Position numbers and translations under genes: made by a program. Below are positions 32,394 to 43,017 of a DNA stretch of 64,000 nt, one piece after another (within the stretch, counting starts at the first letter, position 1; each line of letters begins with the position of its first letter). The stretch is from Theristus sp. LFF4_11 (lineage: Eukaryota; Nematoda; Chromadorea; Monhysterida; Xyalidae): the NCBI GenBank assembly GCA_030248135.1, contig JASANC010002375.1:62001-126000 (forward strand), in the 5' to 3' direction. The notes under the pieces are model-generated. The model searched no databases. It saw nothing but the letters and a program-made list of their open reading frames with translations, and was not told the origin of the DNA.

Positions 32394-32568
32394 GTTCTGC
32401 GACTCAGTGCGCGCATGGATGGGAATTCTGTGCGATGGTTGACGCGGCAATTCAAAAAATGACCCTGAGATATGACAGAGTCACTTGAGCAATTTCGAAT
32501 TGCCAAATTAAAAAACATGAAACGAAATTCCTGTCAACGTCTGTGTGAGCGCATTGAGTCGCAGAACC
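32394..32568. repeat. GGTTCTGCGACTCA MITE, copy 1
   Basis: Inverted ends AGTTCTGCGACTCAGTGCGC and GCGCATTGAGTCGCAGAACC. It lies in the 815-bp spacer between member 9 and the 33.1-kb gene; I see no gene in the rest of that spacer. Related copies: 43,535-43,727, 52,466-52,643 and 61,702-61,879. Confidence 0.7.
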
Positions 32569-33139
32569 AGAAACACTCATGTGCACGTTTGTCAGTGTGG
32601 TAACTGTGGTAACTGTGTTATCAACATTCAACTTTCAGTGGGACGCGTGACAGGAAGTGCGCGGTCTTCACAAGCACTTTGCTGATGGGTTAACCAGAAT
32701 GAACCTAAAATCCTGTGTCATTGTGCAATTCATGTGCTGCATAAGCGATTTACATGCAACATAAGATTCTGACCTTTCTTTGTTTCTTTGTCGTTGTCAG
32801 TTTGCTTTGTGTCAATGTGACTATTTGTCTATATTTGCTGGTTTGCTTTTAAGACGGTTGATTCTTTGTTGAAATTCCATGAATTGACAAACTAACTGTC
32901 CACTGATTGCCAAATAAAAGGGAATGATACGGCACACTGTAATGACGGATATTTATTATTTAGAGGATTATTCGGTTGTCCACAACACAATCCGTAAACG
33001 TCCAAAAATGGACAATACTTTCCTCTGTAATGTTTTAACAAAAAAATTGTCGCAAGAAATTTTGAAAACGGCTGCAAAAATCATTTGAACAAGAGAACTC
33101 CTCTGTTAAGATAGCCTTAGGATTACCATTCTCCATACC

Positions 33140-35443
33140 ATGTTCGAAGAGAATCTGGGACGCGACGAAGATTCGGCGAACACTCGTTCGAGTGATATGA
33201 GCCAAAATTTAACACTCGCGACCACTTCAAATAGTAATTGTAATCATCAAAATATCACTAACAACATAGTACCGGGCAACGAGGAGCCCAGTAATTTACT
33301 GATTGAACACGTCGATGATCGCTTGAATGACGACGAAATGCAGGAGGAGAAGGAAGAAGAGGAATTCATGAAGCATCATAATTTCGCAGTTCATAATGAT
33401 GATGCAACCGTGGACGCATCAGCTGAGTGCAGCAAACCAACTACTGTCGAACGATCACACACAGTCACGCACACACCCATTTTTGTGGATTGGAGAGCAC
33501 ACCAAGCTAGCGGTCCAGTTATATTTTTGCATAGACGTAAATAGGTGCGGAGGAAAGAGCACAGTAGTGCAAGGGCCGTTTTTAGGCAAGGACTGTATTA
33601 CTGTTGCTGTTGCACGATTTCCTACAGTCACCCATGAACGAATGAACACAAGATCGTCAATCGAGACTTAATGCGCACGGAACACGTCGTCAAGTGGTGC
33701 GCTGATTCGGTGTTTTCGTCATGAAGAAAATGACTACGGTATTACTGCTGATTGGGTGCGATTTCCCATCCGATGATCAGTCAACCGCGATCCAGTCTCA
33801 CAAAAATGCATGTGTGTGCCTGACTGTCGAAGTCCACCCGAACACCGTGCTCCTCCAGCAATCGCGCTGCAGCCGCCCACAAAGTCCAGTACACCGTCAG
33901 TTTCAAGCTGCGCGTGATCGAGTTCTGCCGGACGCACTCGATCCACGAGACCGCGCGCCGCTTCAACGTGTCCCGTGCGAACGTGCGCTACTGGAAGGCG
34001 CAGGAGGACGATCTGCGCACCACCGAGTATCCGTGTCGTGCGAGGCCGAGTCGCTGCAAACGGTCGCCGGGCGTGCAAATGCTTGATGCGGTCACGCCGT
34101 TCAATGTGTGTTGTGTGCACAATTTAGAAACTGATGCATGGACGTCGTTCAGGATTCACGCACATATTTTGAAAGCTACAGTCGAACTCTAAATTATACG
34201 CAATCGGCGTCGTCGGTTGGTGATCACTTGACGCATGTGCTCTCTATACAGAAATTGCTGTGGGCAGCGGAGTTTGGTTCGCACGAGAAGCATGCATCAA
34301 CCCAGTCAGCTGATTCCGTATGATTTTAGTGTCATTCATGAAACAGTTTTTAGTGACGCGTAGCTACCGTATTACCTCTATTAAACCCCCCCCCCCAAAT
34401 TAAACCCCCCCCCAAAATAAACCCCCACCCCCTCGACAAGTTTCCAAATAATCCCCCCCCCAAAATAATCCCCCATGGGGGATTATTGAAACCTGTTTGA
34501 AACACATATCCAGCGAATTCAGTGGCTGGTTGCAGTGAAAATGATGAAATTGTGCTACCAAAGGCCCCAAATGGATGAGTTAATGGTAATTTCATGACAA
34601 AAGGCTGTTGTAAAAGGAAATTTCTATGTAGAGTAGAAGTTTCTGCGACTTCCTTCCTGCCATGGAAGGTACTTTTGCCATTTTGCCCACTCCTAAAAAT
34701 GGTTTCCAAATAAACCCCCCCCCCCAAAATAAAGCCCCCCCCCCCCAAAAATAAACCCCCATTCCCAGAAGTCGCTGAAGAAATAAACCCCCATGGGGGT
34801 TTATTAGAGGTAATACGGTATGTGTTAAAACATAGAGCTACGTGGTGACTGCTTCATGAATGCACCATTACAGTTCGACTGTGGTTGGAAACCGAGTTCA
34901 AGGCGAACTTGCCTTTCTCAGCAACTCCAGCACGCCCGCAGCGCGAGCAGACCGTCCGCGGCCATCGAGTCAGTCGCGTACGTCGACGAACCGGACAAGC
35001 CGGCGGTCGCACTGAACAGTAAAAAACGAAAACGCTACTTCAACCATCGCGGATTCGCGTACGAGACGACGAAGAAGCGCATCGAGGCGTCCGAGGAGAC
35101 GGAGCGCCTCCAGCAGGCCGTCCTCCGCGAGCAGCTCGAGCTGTTGAGGGAGGAGCGAGCGCAGAATCGGGCGACCGGCCAGCTGATCTCGGAGCAGACT
35201 GCCGAAAGCAGGGAGCACCGACGACTGATCGCCGAGCAACGACGATTGGTGCGCCTGCAGCGGCGGTATTACGCAAGAGAGTTGGGCGAGCAGATGATGG
35301 ATGAGGGCGAGCTGGAGGATGAAGAGTTGGTGGACACGCAGCACGTCGACGAGCAGCTCGGGGACACGACAAGTGGAAACCTGACCAACGGGCCACCGCA
35401 GTTGGAGGCGCATGCTGGTGATTTGAGTGTTGCGGGTGAATGA
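33140..35443 (+). CDS. Acidic N-terminus + Brinker-type HTH + family coiled coil
   Basis: A start at 33,140 (MFEENLGRDEDSANTR) opens an acidic/Asn-rich exon with EEKEEEEFMKHHNF. It ends somewhere between 33,484 and 33,518 (several GT donors, phase uncertain). The next exon, from about 33,859-33,890 to about 34,105, holds an HTH: TVSFKLRVIEFCRTHSIHET, ARRFNVSRANVRYWKAQEDD. The last exon, 34,874-35,443, is E4: FDCGWKPSSRR, SAAIESVAYVDEPD, KRYFNHRGFAYETTKKR, ERLQQAVLREQLELLREERA, tail NLTNGPPQ. Only the E4 boundaries are firm. Closest in plan to the 11.8-kb gene. Likely DNA-binding (Brinker family knowledge); partners unknown. Confidence 0.58.
34333..34862. repeat. CATTCATGAA MITE split by a TACCGTATTACC insertion
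   Basis: The two MITE halves, CATTCATGAAACAGTTTTTAG up to GTAGCTA and TATGTGTTAAAA to GCTTCATGAATG, flank the 446-bp element. Its right end is 11 bases before the E4 exon at 34,874. Compare the uninterrupted copy at 29,700. Confidence 0.75.
34375..34820. mobile_element. TACCGTATTACC DNA element, copy 3, nested in a MITE
   Basis: Complete copy, opposite orientation to copies 1 and 2. The host MITE shows that TA is the duplicated target: GTAGCTA precedes and TATGTG follows, where the uninterrupted MITE family has a single TA. This fixes the true termini as CCGTATTACC...GGTAATACGG between TA repeats. Confidence 0.82.
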
Positions 35444-35999
35444 TGGGTGATGGTGCCATGGAAAACGACGGCGAAGTACAATGACCGGTTGTGATTCGTT
35501 ATACATGAGCTGCTTGCTGAATTGGTTTTCTTTTGACAATCAAGAGAGTTTGTCTCGTTTGTTCAGAGAATTGACAGATTTTGTTCCAAGTTTTTATAAA
35601 TTTGAAAACTTAAGTTTACAGTGCGAAAATTTTGAAAGTTTTTCATTCCATTCACGTTTGATCGTTTGCTATGCTGCGTTTCGTGGAACGTAGTGCCAAT
35701 TTTCAATTGTCCTCGAATAAACAATTCTCAGCATCTTCATGTTGGTTTGATTGGTGCATAACTTTCTGTGGTTCGAGAACCAGACTTTCACTCACTGTGT
35801 GGGTTTACTTCATGAAAAAAAATATTCAACGTAAATCTGTTTGTACCGGATTTGGTATTTTCGCTATCTTGTTGCCAATTGTCACAGAAAATACTGTCAG
35901 ATCGTCTCAAGACCGAGCACGATAGGGACCGTGCCATAATATTTTTCTTCATAATATGCTCATTTCGAACATTTGTTTCAAACATTCCCAGCCACCCTC

Positions 36000-38253
36000 A
36001 TGGCCGCCCCGCCAATCACCGCCAATGCGCCACCCAAGGCGCTGCACGCATCGTCCACGGAGCTCCGTCGGCCGACGTACGGTCGCGCGAACGTACAGTA
36101 CTCGCGGAACCGTCACGGCCGCGGCATCACGACGAAGGTGCTCGTGCAGGATCTCGCGTCCGATCACGTGTACAGTTTCCACAAGCAGAACTCGACCAAG
36201 TTGGACGACTCGAGTTGGTTCCAGTGTGGCACCTGTAAACGGCTGCACAATGCGGCCGCGCAGACCGTCGGACCGTACCGGCCGCAGATACCGAGGTTGG
36301 AGTGCTGATTTTGGATGTTTTTGTTGATTGGGCGCGTGCTGTGTTTGCGTCCCGGCATCACCGGCCCGCCCATTTCTGGCCTGGCCATTTCTTGCCCAGC
36401 CATTTCTGGCTCAGCCGTTAGCGGCCCCGTTCATTTGCGTCACACTCATTTGCATCCAAGTCATCTGCACCCCACTGCGCCGAACAAAACAGAAGAATGA
36501 AACGGGTCTGTCGGGTGCGGTATGCGAGTTGCCTATTTCGGTGTTTTCCTCGTTTGTGGTTGCATATTGGTGAGGTGTAACTGCGAAATTCAGACTCCAA
36601 TGCTTCTTGACGACTGTCAGACCGCAAAGGCAAGTAGGCACAACTTGCTCGTACGCTGATGCAACGCAGGCCAGTTCCTGTCATTTCAGTGGCAGACATC
36701 TGGAGACGGCTGCGTGTAGCCTCAGTGCTTGGAACTTGCAAAAACTGAAACTGCAAGCGCAGGCTCTCCAAAACTACTTTTTTAATTTTTTTCGTTCTTT
36801 TCAGCGTGAAGGTCAGTCGTGCCGGTTTTTTCATCACCGATCCGTATAAACTGGTGCATTTCTGCACCGATGTCAGTAAACTGTACGCGCAGCGGAACCG
36901 CCTGCAAGGAGACACTGATCCGCTTCAGCCGTATACCGTTGAGCAACGAGGGGGTCGCAAAATGGCAACGGTTGGATGGTTGGGTTGTTGTTTGGGAGTT
37001 TAGGCGATGTTTTTACAGCCAGAGCTAACTGAGAAAAGCGTACAGAACGCCGTCGAGTATGGTGCCCATCGAGTTTTCTCTGTCATTAAGTGCCTGTACA
37101 CCCCTCGGCAGGGCTCGATCCCCCCCGAACGCATAGTCTAACGCGCTGCCACCAGGCCACGAGGGTGTTCGAACTGCTGACTGGTTTTCGAAAGTTCTTT
37201 TTTCCCGGCAACCAATGGGCTAGAGTTACAGTCGCCACCTGCTCTTGGAACAAATCAATCAAATTGCATGAGGGTTCTGCTTCTCCACTGCATTTCGGCC
37301 TGAGCAACATCCGGATGCAAACGAGGGGCGGCTTCTGTCCAGTGATGTGTCCGTCTCGAACCATCACTCACTTGCAAACTGGGACGGCATTGCCGTATCA
37401 ACTCAACACCCCTTGAAGACTGCAGTAGCCGCAAAAGAAACAACAAACAACTGCTAACTCAAATTTTGTTTTTCAGGACGACCACGTCGCCGAAGTAACA
37501 TTCCAGATCCACCAGCAACTCGCCCAACAGAATGCACATCAACAGGCGGATGAGACGAGTGAAGCAACCAGCACGCGGAACACGTTCACGCCACTTGATG
37601 ACAAGCCCGCAAACTCAGCGGATACGACGACAACAGGAGCAACACCGGAACATCCGGATTATCAAAGCAACAACAACGTCACTACAGAGGATACGATATT
37701 GAAATCGGAACCGAGTGATGAAGGCACAACAGAAGGTCACCAGAATTTCGCACCAACCGCACCGGCCCAACCGTCGATCGATCGAAGCGAGCATTCCACG
37801 GCGAGCTTCGCGCAATCTGCGCCGTTCAGAAACAACCGAAAACGGTACTGTTTTTATCGGCCGAATTTTCCGAAACCGACTGTGCCGGTCTCCATTGCCA
37901 GTTCCAACCACTCAACCGTCATACGAAACGCGACGAAGCAGCAGTTGGAATTGGCGATTCTGAGCGAGAAACTTTTGAAACTCCAAGAGCGACGCGCGCA
38001 GAATCGCCGTCTGAACGCGGAGCGCTGCCAGGAGATCGCCGAAAATCGCAGTCTCATTCGAGAACAGCGCGATTTGGTCGAATTACAGAAGCGATACTAT
38101 GAGCAACAGCTGGAGTTGGCGCGAAGAAACCAGCTGCTTGGTGGCGGCGGTGGTGAGGCGGCGTTCATGAACGCTCACTTGGCCAACGGATTCGACGTCG
38201 TGAATGACGGGTTCTCGCGCGACGACCGTAGTGCGATTGAAATTGACGATTGA
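36000..38253 (+). CDS. Array member 10: zinc-module + coiled coil, intron 1 absent
   Basis: Exons 36000-36295, 36805-36970 and 37477-38253; 1239 nt, 412 aa. An in-frame ATG also lies at 35,973. E1 and E2 are one exon: TKVLVQDLASDHVYSFHKQN, LDDSSWFQCGTCKRLHN, ending PQIPR. The uninterrupted text shows that the SYSR end of E1 and the CxxC of E2 form one domain. Trp replaces the usual Tyr before the first Cys, closer to FLYWCH. E3: RAGFFITDPYKLVHFCTD. E4 has a long Thr/Asn/Gln-rich linker without AAIESN, then RKRYCFYRPNFPKP and a coil (LELAILSEKLLKLQERR ... LQKRYYEQQLELARR). Tail AHLANGFDVVNDG. A SINE is in intron 3. Confidence 0.75.
37002..37165 (-). repeat. tRNA-derived SINE, copy 5
   Basis: Inverted copy in intron 3 of member 10: reversed tail GGCGATGTTTTTACAGCC, then GCTCGATCCCCCC and the reversed head TAACGCGCTGCCACCAGGCC. 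Confidence 0.75.
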
Positions 38254-39344
38254 TTCTGTGGTGTATGGGTTTTTTTTGCTGTCATCTGTCATGCTGGAGG
38301 GGATTGCACATGGACTGCACGGTTTTTTGTTGATATCATGGTGGGTTTAATTGTCGTCGTCTGGGCCTTGTGCGTATGTTGAAACCATCAAAATTTGGTG
38401 GCCAATCATGACGATTGGCCCGGTTACCGACGTATCCAATCCAGCGTGTCAGACTCAAGGTTTTCATGTATATAATAACAACTGCATCATTTTATTTTTT
38501 ATAGCTTTGCTGTATCACATTGGAATTTGCGCAAATTTGAGGTTTATTTGCTCCGTTTTCTGTTGAAAACATTTGAACCAAGGTGATTTGTACGTAAATG
38601 TAACTGGCTATTTGATTGTATTCTTTTAATGATCAATGTACTGAATGAAACAAAAACAAAAAAGTAACTTGGTTTAATTGGCTAATGAGTGAGATGGTGG
38701 ACTCGCCAGCCATGACTCCGCTCACTGATGCGTCATACATTTGGTTTTCTTGTTTGTTTGTTTTTCGTTTTCCATGTTCTTCCCAAATGCCGCGGATGTC
38801 GATACGCTGTCACTGGATGGATACACGTCTCTGATTGTCTGTGGACTATACGGTGTCAATTTTCTTCAGTGACAATTCACGGTGAAATTTGGCGCCAATC
38901 GTTTGCGAATCGTCGCATTTGAATCTGCTGACAATTGACTATCATGGGCAATTGGATGGTGATGTGAATCAGGTGATGAATGCGAACTTTGCGGACGCCA
39001 TTTGAAATTGTTGAATTCTGGTTTCTTAAAAGAATATTTACAATTTTTCTCAATTATTGTTGTGAATAGCAGTTTTGGTCGTATATTATGGACCAAAACA
39101 AAGAAAATGAACGGGCTGAAGAATTGTATTTTGAGTGTTCGAATGTTGAATATTCCACCGTTGCCGCAAAAGCGGCAGATTTTCGAGTGTATCAGTGTTT
39201 CAGCCATCATAATCTCACGAATTTCAGCCCCAGAAAAAAATCTGTTCACGCATCAATCTATTAAAAAATTTTAAAAAAATATTGAAAAAATATCATTAAA
39301 TCATATCTATTAAATATCAACTGGCCAATGTTTTCGATTCCAGC
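38254..39344. other. 1.1-kb spacer without a recognised gene
   Basis: A/T-rich sequence between members 10 and 11. I see no family exon on either strand and no inverted-repeat element. The final 300 bases would hold the promoter of member 11. Confidence 0.5.
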
Positions 39345-41890
39345 ATGGACGGCTCCAACTCCAAGAATTCAGTGAAAGCCGTCAGCCGCCGGTTTTTCGG
39401 TCTGGCGAATTACGAGCCACCCTGTGACGGCCGCAAACATTCGAAGGTGCTGCTACCAGCGGACGATGGGTCAGGTGCGCTGTTTTCAGTCGACTGTGAA
39501 AACTGTCATCGGGGCAACGCACATCACACAAATTGTCTTGAATGGAGTTTGCACGCACCGCTTTTCCACTGTAGTTCGGGAACAACAAAAGAAACGTTTT
39601 TGGCCGTGTAAGTAGCAATGAGAAATGCATATCCGCTTGAACAAGCCATTGCTTTCAAATCCACACTCTTTTCGGTGCACACACCCTGCACTTACATCGC
39701 CGGTAATCATGTCATCCAGTGATTACACGACGCTTTTTGAACTGCAATGAAGTGACAAATGAATAATCTGCGTAAACATGCGACGCACTCAGGCCATGTG
39801 TACGGCTACTTGTGGAACTACACGTCGGCCGACGGAAGCAGGCGCTTCAAGTGCCACGGGTGCATGATGGTACATCGACAGACCGTATCACTCGGCAACG
39901 ATAGACCACCGATCCCAGCGTGAGCAGTTTGTTGTTTGCCGCTTTGTGCCCAGCCCGCGCCGGGCGAAATTGCCGCACAAACACTGTGTTCTTGCGCTCG
40001 TCAACGCAACTCCGGGCGACAATTGACCGGCAATTCTGTGGCGATCTCATTCATCGCTTCACATGTCGCCAAAGAACTGTGAATCGTGTTGCGCCTGTTT
40101 GTTGTTCGACATCGAGAGCGGCGCATATCGCTGATGATGGCCATCGCTCTGCTGCATCGGCAGTGTTGGCCAGACCGACTTGCAAAGAGCGATCGCTGAT
40201 TGATCTCCATCGCCAAACACAGGCGAACGACCGCTGAGCAGTCGTGTGCGTGCGATGATGATTCTGTTTTTTTTGTTTCCCTTTTTTTCGCTTCCACAGT
40301 GTCAGCGTCAGTCGTGACGGCTATTTCCTGGAGGATCCGTACGCGCCGATGCACTTCTGTCGTAATTGGGACAACGTTTATGTGAAGCGACGCGCGCGGT
40401 TGGCGCGATTGAGCGATGCGGACGATGAAATGGTGCAGATGTTTGCTGTTGCTGGTTGGGCATGTTCAGGCGAGGTTTTCAGCCGGGGCTACTAACCCAG
40501 AGAAGCGTACGGAACGCCGTCGAGTAGGCTGCCCATCGAGTTTTTCTCTGTCATCAAATGCCTATATACACCCGTCGACGGGGCACGATCACCCCGAAAG
40601 AGTCACCAGGTCACGAAATGGTTAGGCTGTTTTTGCGAATTCGCTGTCGGGTTGTTCCGTTGTTGCACACGCGCGCACGTGATTAAAAGCAATCAGCTAG
40701 TTGGATATGTCGTAGAGTTTGACTGTAATGACACATCATCATACCCCCGCTGGGTGTGTGACCGTCAGCGCCGGACGGACACGTGCTGTGTGCACGACGA
40801 CTGTCACAGACACACGCTCACACAGCTGTTTCAGCAGTTTGAAGAGCAAGACGAGCAGCTGCTGCTGAACGCTCCGACCGCCGCTGGCTGGCATTCAAAC
40901 GGCGTCGTTTCCGCTGACGACCGCACAGAATCGCCCGATCAGCCCCGGGAAGCACCGGAACAACAGCGGCCTGGTGAATTGGCGGACGGAGGCATTCAGA
41001 CGGACGCTCTTGAGGGTGCCAACGTGTCAAGCGACGAACAAACAGCAGCGAGTCAGCGGGTAATCGACAATTCAAAACTCGTTCGCTGATTGGCTGTATC
41101 GTTGTTGACCGACAAATCAGAGCTGCGACAAATCACCTTGCTACATAACTTGATTGCGACGCTCTGTTTTGTGATGTGAACCGAACCACACACACTGGCA
41201 TACTGACGATATGCTTGTGCATGCACAGTGTAATGCGAGCATTGCAGACTGCATGCAATCACACACAATACGTGTGTGCAACCAACCAATCAGCTAGTTG
41301 TATTTGGATATGTCTTATAAATAGACCGTATGTACCGGTGTGGGTGTCCATGGGGCATCACAAGACGCTTGTTGATCAGCTGCACGGTCGGGGTGATGTG
41401 AATGACAAAACTGCTTTTTTCCATCGAATTTTCTTTGTAGTTACCACACGTGCTACCGACGAAAAGTGAGCCAGCTGCAACAGCGCACCGACACTGCCCG
41501 TTTCAAATCGCAAACAGTCGCCGACGATCGCTGCACTCGCGACTGGCAATGAAACGCAAACGCGCAGCCACACTCGCGTCAACGCAGCGACATTGTCGCC
41601 GGCTGGTAGCAAACAACAGCAACAATGCAAACTCGGAGCATGATTTGCAGCTGGCGATCCTGAGAGAGCAACTCGCGTTGGTGCGCGATGAGCGCGCGCG
41701 CAATCAACGCATCGGCCATCAACAGGAACTGCTGTTGAGGGAGGAGCGAGAATTGGTCGCCGTACAGAGGCGCTACTACGCGGCACACATCGAGCAATTG
41801 GCGGCAAACGCGACTTCGAATCAACGGTCGAACTCAACGCCAGTCGGTGGCGAATCGTCAAACTTGAGAATCACCAATGGCCACCAATAG
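39345..41890 (+). CDS. Array member 11: zinc-module + coiled coil, shifted intron 1
   Basis: Exons 39345-39474, 39793-39919, 40300-40432, 40826-41059 and 41441-41890; 1074 nt, 357 aa. E1: MDGSNSKNSVKAVSRRFFG, HSKVLLPADDGSG. Intron 1 falls about eight residues earlier than in siblings and in phase 1. E2 therefore starts HVYGYLWNYTSADGSRRFKC, then HGCMMVHRQ and RPPIPA. E3: SRDGYFLEDPYAPMHFCRNW. E4a: LFQQFEEQDEQ, no AAIESN, acidic linker. E4b: KRKRAATLAS and coil HDLQLAILREQLALVRDERA ... VAVQRRYYAAHIEQL; tail LRITNGHQ. The split between acidic linker and coil resembles member 4. Intron 3 carries a minus-strand SINE. Confidence 0.7.
40468..40617 (-). repeat. tRNA-derived SINE, copy 6, shortened head
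   Basis: Inverted copy in intron 3 of member 11: GGCGAGGTTTTCAGCCGGGG tail, GTCGACGGGGCACGATCACCC, then GTCACCAGGTCACGA. The tRNA-like head has lost about 20 bp. Confidence 0.65.
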
Positions 41891-42180
41891 CAGTGCTGTC
41901 GGGTGATCAACGCGAATTTTGCGGACGCTGTTTGAAACTTGGTTTTATTGTTTGTTCTTGAGCTTTCGGCTGAAATTTTGCGGACAAAATCATACACATT
42001 GTAACGTGACATCACTTTGAAATTGGATCTATTGAAAATCAACTTGTGTACAATATCAACCACTCGAATTGTGGCTATCTGATCGGATTGAATCGTTTTT
42101 CGTCGAATTGTTTCTTGCAAACGTAAAAAAATCAGTGAAAATTGCCTCTAACATATTTTTATTACATTTTCGATCCACTG

Positions 42181-42260
42181 ATGAACTCCAAATCCGAAGC
42201 ACCAGTGCAAACCGACAACCGCGAGTTGTTCGGTCGTGCGAAGTTCGAGCCCCCCCCCCC
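42181..42260 (+). pseudogene. E1 relic cut by a C-run and a short TACCGTATTACC element
   Basis: ATG at 42,181 opens MNSKSEAPVQTDNRELFGRA, then KFEP. This parallels the start of member 11 (MDGSNSKNSVKAVSRRFFG...YEP) and the NFG-x-A-x-F block. The frame then runs into a stretch of 16 C residues and the element at 42,282-42,414. I find no continuation of E1. Confidence 0.5.
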
Positions 42261-42281
42261 CCCCCGAGGAAGGCCAGAAAT

Positions 42282-42414
42282 ACCGTATTACCCCATTAAA
42301 CCCCCCCACTATTAATCCCCCCCCACCAATAATCCCCCCCACCAATAAACCCCCACCCCTAAAAGTCGCTGACAGATTAATCCCCCATGGGGGTTTATTG
42401 GGGGTAATACGGTA
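42282..42414. mobile_element. TACCGTATTACC element, 133-bp internally deleted copy
   Basis: Ends TACCGTATTACCCCATTAAA and TTATTGGGGGTAATACGGTA with the C-run subterminal zones, but lacking the 200-bp core of the longer copies. It shows how the 430-bp form decays into a MITE. Confidence 0.75.
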
Positions 42415-42593
42415 CTCAAAGATAATGATTATGAACTGTTAACTTGTGATGTTTTTGGCTTGTAACATTCTGGTGTAAACTGGTCATTCCAATATGCTTG
42501 TCAATGATTAATAAAAGTTTGCGCATACGTTCTGTGAATGGATCAAAATATGACTGGTTGGTTGATATCCATTGCAGTTTGTGGTTCGGGGCT

Positions 42594-42700
42594 ATGTCAG
42601 ACAAATCAGACGCTATGATGCGCTTTTCCCACCGGCGCTACCGTGGTGTCAAGCGCACACGAAACGATGCATTTTGGGGGGAAGGGGAGCTTAGATGAAT
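42594..42700 (+). pseudogene. Second E1 relic
   Basis: ATG at 42,594 starts MSDKSDAMMRFSHRRYRGVK, then RTRNDAFWGEGELR and a stop. The final block recalls NFG-x-AEFR of members 7 and 8. The upstream TGGTTCGGGGCTATGTCAGAC resembles TGGTTCGGGGTAATGTCAGAC at about 46,267, next to another relic. The rest of 41,891-43,017 holds no recognised exon. Confidence 0.35.
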
Positions 42701-43017
42701 TTGCGTGCATAATATCTGTCTGGCATGACCTGATTTATAAACCGTATATTCATTTACTCAATGCGCACTTATCGATCTTGTCTAGACCCTGAACCGATCT
42801 TTTTTAAAACTACCATTACATTTTTGAGAGCCAAAGTGTCGTCAGTAAACCCGCACACGTTTTCCATCCGCTAATATGTTCGTGAACGTGTATGTGCCGG
42901 TGTGTTTGTGCGTACCTGTACAACACCACGAACGTGTCTTCGCGTCAAGTTCAGTTCAGTTCGCTGTTTCAGTTCTGCCGTATTTCTCTGTGTCACTAAC
43001 GTTCCAACGGAGGGGTG

